Shown piece after piece: positions 57,423-64,000 of a stretch of 64,000 bases of DNA (position 1 is its first letter; the number at the start of each line of letters is the position of its first letter). Source of the DNA: Allantophomopsis cytisporea (taxonomy: Eukaryota; Ascomycota; Leotiomycetes; Phacidiales; Phacidiaceae); contig CP103031.1 of assembly GCA_024752435.1 (NCBI GenBank), forward strand, positions 618,501 to 682,500, written 5' to 3'. A program made the position numbers and the translations under genes. The notes under the pieces were generated by a model. That model was given only the letters and a program-made list of their open reading frames with translations, did no database searches and had not been told where the DNA came from.

Positions 57423-60400
57423 ATGTCTTCGAACGAGCTAATGCTTTTGAACGAAGAACTTGCTCAGAGACTGTTTCGTCTCAGTTCTACAGAGTATAAT
57501 CCTCCTTAAGATAATCTTAGAATAGAACTCGATTAGCTTCGTGCGACCTTAGGACAGTTGTCTACCCAGATAGCTCAAGGCACTAGACTCTCGTCCGAGG
57601 ATATTCCTCAGACTAGGAGTACCTCTACCCAAGCCCCGAACGAAGGTCCTAGCGACGATAGTCGAACGTTCAATCTCCGACCCAAGAAGCCTTCAAGCTA
57701 CAGTAGGGAGAGGAAGAATGGTGCATGTGAACAGTAGTACTTAGAAGTCTTTGACTATATCGAACGATGTCGAGTCTTCTTTCGTCCGAAGCCTACAGAT
57801 GAACAGGAAGTCTATCTTGCTGCAGAAAATCTAGCTGGGCCAGCAATAGCTTGGTAGGTTAGCTACCGACAACAAGTCTCCCAAAATTTGATAGTTGGAA
57901 CTATACCTGCCAACTTCGATGAGTTTAGCAAGGTACTTCGTACGAACTATGGCGACATCAATGATCAGTTTAGGAGGAGGGAGAAGTACAAATCCCTTCG
58001 ACAGACTTCTTCAGTCAGAGATTTTGCGAATGTATTGAATGATCATCGATTATTCTTGATTCCGAAGCCTTCTGAGTTTGAGGCACTACAGAGATTTCAA
58101 ACAGGCTTGCGCCTAGAAATTCGAACGGAGCTTGAGAAACACTACAGCTATGTTACAAGCTTGCAAGAATACATCGAAAAAGCTGATTACTACGATCGAT
58201 CGCTCTATCGGGAACATCTACTGAAAAAGAAAGATAAAAGCAAAGTACCCTATACAGGTACAATCCATTCGATCGAACCTAAGAAATCCGATCGTACGAG
58301 TAGCAAGCCAGGCTCAAAGGAATGGTGCTATGCTAATAGAGCTTGCTTTACTTGCAAGAAAGCGGGTCACCGGCAAGCCCAATACCCTAAGAAGAAGGTT
58401 TCAGCAGACACCAGAAGAAATCCGTACGAGTCTTTTGGCAAAATAAATCGACTCGGAAGTACCCTGGTTACTCTGAAGGGAGTTACTTGCAATACTAGAA
58501 CTCCTAAAGCCTTGAGGATTATAATTGATACGGGCGCCGACAGAGTATATGTATCAAGAAAAATTGCAGAAGAAGTTGGGAACATTCGAACGGGCCCAAC
58601 TATATCTGTAACTACTGCAAGTGGGGAAGTTATTGCTTCGAACGAAGTCGTAACTGTACTTGTGATGATAGGAACTTACCGGCTCGCTGTTAAAGCTGTA
58701 GTAGTCGATCTAGACAGCTATAATATAATTCTAGGACTCTCATAGTTTCGTACAGCCAATCCCCAAATTGACTGGACAAGACTCGATATTCGCGTACGAG
58801 ATCATAAGGGACTACACTAGCTGGAAGTTGAGAGGTGCCCTCGAACGATTCAGTACAACGGGTTTGATACGATGTCCTTTCGAGCTGCATCTAAAGTCCT
58901 AAAGAGACCAAGCGAGGCTACTCTTTACTTCGTACGAAAGGTAGCAGAGCTTTAAGAACAAGAAATTGTCCCGGATGTTCCCTTACCTTTTCGAACGGTG
59001 ATTGCGAGCTACAGCGACTGTTTTCGAACGGAGCTCCCAGATTTATTGCCACCTAAGAGAGTATATCAACACTCAATCAAGACAGGAGATGCAAGACCAG
59101 TAAATAAAAATGCATATCCTATTTCATTTGCATAGCAGGAGGAACAAACTAAACAGGTTCAAGAGCTCCTCGAACGAGGGTTGGTTCGTACGAGCTTAAG
59201 CCCATAGGGATTTCCTGCACTGTTTGTCAAGAAACCTGAAGGGAAGTGGAGAATGTGCATCGATTATCGCGGATTGAACGCGGTTACCGAACGAAACACC
59301 TATCCCCTACCTAGAATCTAAGACTGCCTCGATCGAATTGGCAATGCAAATCGAATATCAAAGCTGGATTTACTCTCTGGATTTCATCAAGTTCGAGTAG
59401 ACGAGGCAAACGTCCCTAAAACAGCATTCAATACTAGACAAGGCAAATTCGAATATCTAGTAATACCATTCGGACTTACAAACGCTCCTGCTACTTTCCA
59501 GACTCTAATGAACTCTGTTTTACAGCCATTCCTTGACAAGTTCGTTGTAGTCTACATCGATGATATTGTAGTGTTCTCTAATTCGGACGAAGAACATATT
59601 CAACATCTCTAAGTAGTACTAGACAAGTTACGAACGAATAACTTGTTTGCTAAGCCAAGTAAATATACTATTGGAGCTAGAGAAGTCGAGTTTTGCGGAT
59701 ATATTGTAGGACAAAGGAAGTTGCGAACGGCTCGTTCTAAAACTGATATAGTTAAAGACTGGCCAATTCCAACTACTGTACACGACGTTCGATCCTTCTT
59801 AGGACTTGCCTCCTATTATAGACGTTTTGTGCGAAACTTTGCAACAATAGTTGTACCTTTGAGTGAGCTGTTGAAAGAGAAAGATGCAAAGCTGCGTACG
59901 AAGAAGTTTCGCCCAATTACCTGGACAGCACAGTGCCAACTGGCATTTGAACGATTAAAAGAAGCGCTTTTGTCTGAACCTGTTCTAATTCAGCCAGACT
60001 ACCGACAGCCATTCACGATCGAAACTGATGCATCAGAATAGGCTATTGGCTGTTGTCTCTTACAGTTAGAGACAGATGGACTGTTACATCCTGTTGTATA
60101 CGACGGTTGCAAACTTCGAGGTGTAGAGCTTAACTACGCAGTACAAGAAAAAGAATTGCTCGCTATCAAACATGCCCTTCGAACGTAGAGTTACTACATC
60201 GACAACCACCACCGAACGAAAGTACTGACCGATCATAAGAGCTTGAAATACCTTAAAGACACCAAAGTGCCCTCAAAAAGATTAGCCCATTAGATCGTTG
60301 AGTTTGGTACCTACGACTTAGACATTCAGTACAGACCTGGTTCGAACGCAACCGTTCCTAATGCTTTTAGTCGACGGCCAGATTTTATTGAGAAGGGAGA

Positions 60401-62927
60401 GGCATATCAGGCGCAGCTCAACTCTCTTCGTTCGGTAGATGAGGGAGAATAGGAAGAAGCGATGATCCAATATCTATAGGAAGGAACTCTACCTTCGGAC
60501 GAGTCCCTGAAAGATACTATTTTGAATAATAAAGATTACCCTGCTTCTACCTTCGAACTTGAAAGAAATTCGCTGCTATTCAAGAAGACTCTTGAAGGAC
60601 GAGCACCCTATATCATGCCAATACTACGAAGACCCCTACTCGAACGAATCTACCACGAGTATGGCTACTTAGGATGGCCTGGGCTTAAAACCGTCTTCGT
60701 ACGAAAGGTATGGTGGCCAACTCTCGAACGAGATGTGCAAAACCAAATCAAGTTGTGTCCTGTATGTCAGGTTACTAAAGGATCTAACCTAGGACAAACA
60801 CGAGGTTTTCGGAAAGTATTACGGTTATATACAGAACAGAATTAATGTAGTAGTGGTGAATAGAAAATCTAAAGCTAAAGAGAGAAGAGAAAGGAAAGAG
60901 TAGTACGAAGCTCTTATATATATAGAGAGTGCCTGAGGCTACTACTCCTTGGTTTCCCAAAGCGGGTCTCACAAAGCTTTCCGGCAGGTTCCGCGATCCT
61001 TTCTCACCTCTTGTCACGTGACTTCCACGTGATGGTCACCTGACTAGGCATTGCTTCCCTTCCTACCCGTCAACGGACCGATGTCAGGTGCAAATCCTGA
61101 CAGAAAGTACTTGATCGAGCAAATGCTCAACTTTTTGAAAGCTGGTCAATAGATCTTATTGGAATATTGCCTCGAACGTATAATAGCAACCGATAGATTA
61201 TTACAGCAATCGAACGAAGCACTAGATAGCCTGTAGCAGAAGTAGTTGGCGATGCTACGAGCGCTACCATTGCTAGATTCCTAGAAAAGAACATATTCGC
61301 GGTGTATGGAATACCGAACGAAGTACTTTCTGACAATGGTATAAACCTAGTTGGAGAAGACTTCGAACGATTTCTACAGAGCGCAAGAATCAAACACCGA
61401 ACGACTACGCCTTATCACCTACAGACCAACGGGAAGGTCGAAAGATTCAACGGAATCCTAGGGGGTATAATAACCAAATATCTCTATGGAAAGCCTGTAC
61501 GAATGTAGGATGAATACTTGCTGCAGTCTCTTTTTGCTATTCGAATTCGAACGCATACAGTAACGAAGCAGAGCCCCTTCTTCTTACTCTATAAGATACA
61601 ACCAAGGTTGAAGGATAACAATCAATCTTCGTACGAAGTACAAGATGCGATTTCTAGACACCAGAATGCAAATGAGGCGAGGTTAAAGGCTAATATTGAA
61701 TTGGTCCAGAAAGCTATCAAAGCAGGACTAGTTCGCGATGAAAATCTCAAGAAAAAGGCCGACATACCTGTAGGGAGCTATGTATTAGTACGAGAGGAAG
61801 CACTTCTTAAGTTTCGACCGAAATAGTATGGACCTTATAAGGTGATCATGAGTGCTCCGATCGGAACGTACGCCCTTCAAGACTGTCACGGTCGAATAGT
61901 AAAGTCGTTAATCTACGGGGATAGACTTATACCAGTCAATCAGTCGTTGGTTGACCCTCGTACAGGTCAATAGAAGTCTATTTACAATGCCAATAAGATT
62001 AGAGAACACTTCTATCTGATTGATGCTTCCCCTCAGACAAAAACGGAGCTCGAACGAGACCTCATTCCTGGATTTACATATAAAGACCTAGCTACTATAA
62101 CAAAAAGAGAATGGGTCGAAATACAATCGAGAGGGCTCGATCGAAGCAAGTTGGGGGAAGGGAAGAACAAAGAAAAAACATATGAAGAAGCAGTCTTCCA
62201 AAAACTCCGAACGAGAGTAGAGCTTCTTAAAAAGAGACAAGAGAAAGAAGCAAGAGAAGCTGCGAAAGAAGCCGACGCTTCGAACGAAGTACTTTTACCT
62301 GAGATCAGGGAAACAGTAGAGAAGGGATCTAAGAGTCAAGGATTCCGGCACAAGGAGGTTTCGAACGGACGGAACCCAAGTGTTCGGCTGCGGCTACAAG
62401 AAGAACGACGAGAACAACGTATATCTCGATCGGAAGAACCGGTGAACGAAAGGGTCGAACGAGATTTGCAACCTCGCCCTAGGCGTTATTCGAACGAGAG
62501 GGAACTTGCTGGCTAAGTTTCGTTCGATATTCAACAAGAAAAGAAACGAATACTTGAAGAACACTACGAACAGCGTAGACAACAAGAAGGAAAAGCACGA
62601 TCGGACAAAGAACAGCCGAAGACAACTAGCACTCAAAGTATTCCGAACGAAGTCAGACCCGAACAAAAACGAAGGCCAGGCAGGCCAAGAAAATACCCTG
62701 TGCTACTTCAAAAGCCAATGGATCAACCGTCAGAGACAGGCAAAAGGAAACCTAGAAAGCCTGAGAAGCTTGATGTAACTACACCCAAGCTTGCCTCCGA
62801 ACGAAAGACTATTCGGTCTGTAAATATCTCGAACGGATTGCCTGCAATTCAACGAGTTAGGAATGAACGAGCCGGCTATTCTTTACGAGCGAGTCCTCTG
62901 CCAAAACGCTATAGAGATCCGTATTAA
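57423..62927 (+). mobile_element. Ty3/gypsy retrotransposon, single-frame Gag-Pol, RIP-type stops
   Basis: One reading frame holds from the ATG at 57423 to the TAA at 62925-62927 with no frameshift. It is cut by about 22 internal stops (TAG mostly, some TAA, no TGA), nearly all where Trp or Gln is expected. Order: Gag with zinc knuckle CFTCKKAGHRQAQY (last Cys now Tyr), protease IIDTGAD, reverse transcriptase (KLDLLSGFHQVRV; VYIDDIVVFS), RNase H (ETDASE; TDHKSLKYL), integrase with CPVCQ, D-D-E residues in SIDLIG, LSDNGINL and KVERFNG. A charged extension of about 350 residues follows, with an AT-hook-like RRPGRPRK. A 284-bp insertion interrupts the integrase. Not functional as it stands; the parent element was probably active fairly recently, since frame and most motifs survive. 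Confidence 0.9.
60812..61109. mobile_element. Nested 284-bp insertion (solo-LTR-like) with 7-bp direct repeats
   Basis: The segment 60819-61102 interrupts the integrase frame. GAAAGTA occurs directly on both sides (60812-60818 and 61103-61109), and removing one copy plus the insert restores the frame. The insert's right end is TGTCAGG-TGCAAAT-CCTGACA, typical of an LTR terminus in reverse orientation; its left end (TTACGG) lacks the expected TG. It contains no CGAACG, unlike its host. Confidence 0.8.
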
Positions 62928-63140
62928 CACGAGTCTCCTCTCATGTAGTAATAAAGGAGACACCTAGAGCGTATTACGCTCGAACACTCTTTTGGAATTT
63001 CATTTGTCACTTAAATTTCGTACGAAGGGTTGATTTTCGAAATGGGGAAAACCATGCAATTGCAATTACTAACTAATAAAGCTGGGAGAGCGCCCTTGGT
63101 GTTTTAATCAGACCAACTCTCAGAAAACACCGAACTTAAA
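62928..63140. other. Spacer between Pol and the antisense pseudogene
   Basis: About 210 nt. GGTTGATTTTCGAAATGGGG...GCAATTACTA near 63027-63075 loosely resembles part of arm B of the 5' repeat block. No clear polypurine tract or LTR end is seen. Confidence 0.4.
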
Positions 63141-63997
63141 CTAATCCTCCATTTCCTCATCAGACTCAGCTTCGTCTGAAGAAAATCCCTCCTAAGAAGA
63201 CTCAGAGTCAACATCTACAACCTTGCGACCACCTTCGATAGCCCTACCACGATCCTAAAGAGCTCTCTTGACTCCTTCCAGCTCAGCCAAAGCATCTCGA
63301 ACGCCATCAACCGTATTCAAGTTGTAATCTCGTCCGAGGTAAATGTGAGAATGGCCATTGTCTTGATAGAGTAGACCCGGGGCAGCCTTCTTAGCACCTT
63401 TGCCTGGAAACAGTCAGTATTTCGATCGAAGCAAAATTCGTTCGTAACGAAAAAAGGGAATTTGACCTACCTTTGTCTGGACGAAGGGAGCATCTTCTGC
63501 CTTGACCACCCCAGAAGCAATTAGCACAAGCACCTCCGAACGGAAGCTGGCCCTTCATTGCCTCCTTTGGAACATCGGAGGTTGGGATAGAGACGCAATT
63601 GTTGAAGGGGCCGGCACCTCGATCGCAAGACTTGCAAGCATGCTCTTGGACGTGACTGTAAGTCTGGATAACGGCGGCCTGATCGTACAAGACATGCTTG
63701 GACAAGTCTGTCTGTCGGTTGGGCTTCTAAACCAACTCGTTTCGAACGGGGAGATTCTTACGAATCCACTTCGCCTAGGAGGTAGTGACTAAAGGCTGCT
63801 GGGTAGCAACCTTGACAGTCTGGGGAAAATTAGTCGCGAACGAAAATTGAGGAATGGGTCGTACGAACCTCAGTGTAGTGACCCGATAGGCCACCTCTAT
63901 TTCCTCTGCCACCTCTGCTACCACTACTACCGCGACTACCACGACCGCCACGGCCAGTAGCATAACTACCGGGCTACTAATCAACTCGGGCACTCAT
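63141..63997 (-). pseudogene. RGG-rich / Cys-rich pseudogene antisense to the retroelement
   Basis: Three exons fit: 63869-63997, 63471-63819 and 63141-63403 (introns 49 and 67 nt; the first donor GTTCGT is atypical), 247 codons. The N-terminus is Gly/Arg/Ser-rich (GRGGRGSRGSSGSRGGRGNRG). The middle has a cysteine module, CKSCDRGAGPFNNC then CANCFWGGQGRRC, like the DUF3716-type domains common in filamentous ascomycetes. The C-terminus is acidic (DEAESDEEMED). Six in-frame TAG codons interrupt it, the first two just after MSARVD, so it is broken in the same way as the element next to it. It may be an accessory gene of that element or a host gene hit by the same process. Confidence 0.65.
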
Positions 63998-64000
63998 CTT

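Noticed and set aside
57423..62927. Recoding of TAG as an amino acid in the retroelement
   Set aside because: The stops replace both Trp and Gln and include TAA, which no single recoding explains. CpA-directed mutation explains all of them, and host genes use standard stops.
63027..63080. 3' LTR start of the second gypsy element
   Set aside because: Only patchy similarity to arm B (TTGATTTTC, ATGGG, GCAATTACTA) without TG start or polypurine tract; not enough to call an LTR.
1..64000. CRISPR arrays, rRNA genes, biosynthetic gene cluster
   Set aside because: No regular spacer-repeat array, no rRNA-like sequence, and the regulator and dehydrogenase pair alone is too small to call a cluster.

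Overview
The window looks like nuclear DNA of a filamentous ascomycete (Pezizomycotina, probably Leotiomycetes). Most genes are broken by short introns of 44-140 nt with GT..AG ends. The proteins are fungal in type (RMT2, VTC4, DUG1, a Zn2Cys6 regulator). The repeats carry C-to-T/G-to-A decay of the RIP kind. All gene models were built by eye from reading frames, splice sites and family knowledge; no search was run.

Region 1 (1-40.8 kb) is a dense housekeeping block. In order: ERG9 squalene synthase (-, cut by the window edge), an SLC35E3-like sugar-phosphate/nucleotide-sugar transporter (+), COG4 (-), Golgi Ca2+/Mn2+ pump PMR1 (-), cohesin RAD21 (+), hydroxyisourate hydrolase (-), SUA5 (+), coatomer zeta RET3 (-), MCM4 (+), a DUF2462/UPF0390 small basic protein (-), a STIMATE/YPL162C-type membrane protein (-), SF3b p14 (-), RMT2 (+), hexokinase (-), OST1 (+), VTC4 (-) and DUG1 (+). 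Several serve the secretory pathway (COG4, PMR1, RET3, OST1, the transporter). RAD21 and MCM4 both have an ACGCGT cell-cycle box upstream. RET3/MCM4, SF3b p14/RMT2 and VTC4/DUG1 are head-to-head pairs.

Region 2 (40.8-50.4 kb) is sparser and AT-richer. It holds an aminodeoxychorismate lyase (ABZ2 type, -), an inverted-repeat pair around 44.3-45.2 kb, a Zn2Cys6 transcription factor whose zinc cluster is spread over micro-exons (+), and a sorbitol/polyol dehydrogenase (-).

Region 3 (50.4-64 kb) is a transposon graveyard. A broken Ty3/gypsy pol (50.4-53.7 kb) is followed by a phosphotransferase pseudogene with a roughly 155-bp internal inversion (55.1-55.8 kb). Next comes a palindrome-rich block of interleaved inverted repeats (56.7-57.1 kb). 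After it lies a long gypsy Gag-Pol held in one reading frame from 57,423 to 62,927, broken only by TAG/TAA codons and by one 284-bp nested insertion. The window ends with an antisense RGG/Cys-rich pseudogene (63.1-64.0 kb). From 57.2 to 63.9 kb the DNA is peppered with the hexamer CGAACG, strongly biased to one strand and present in all three codon frames. This is the most unusual signal in the window.
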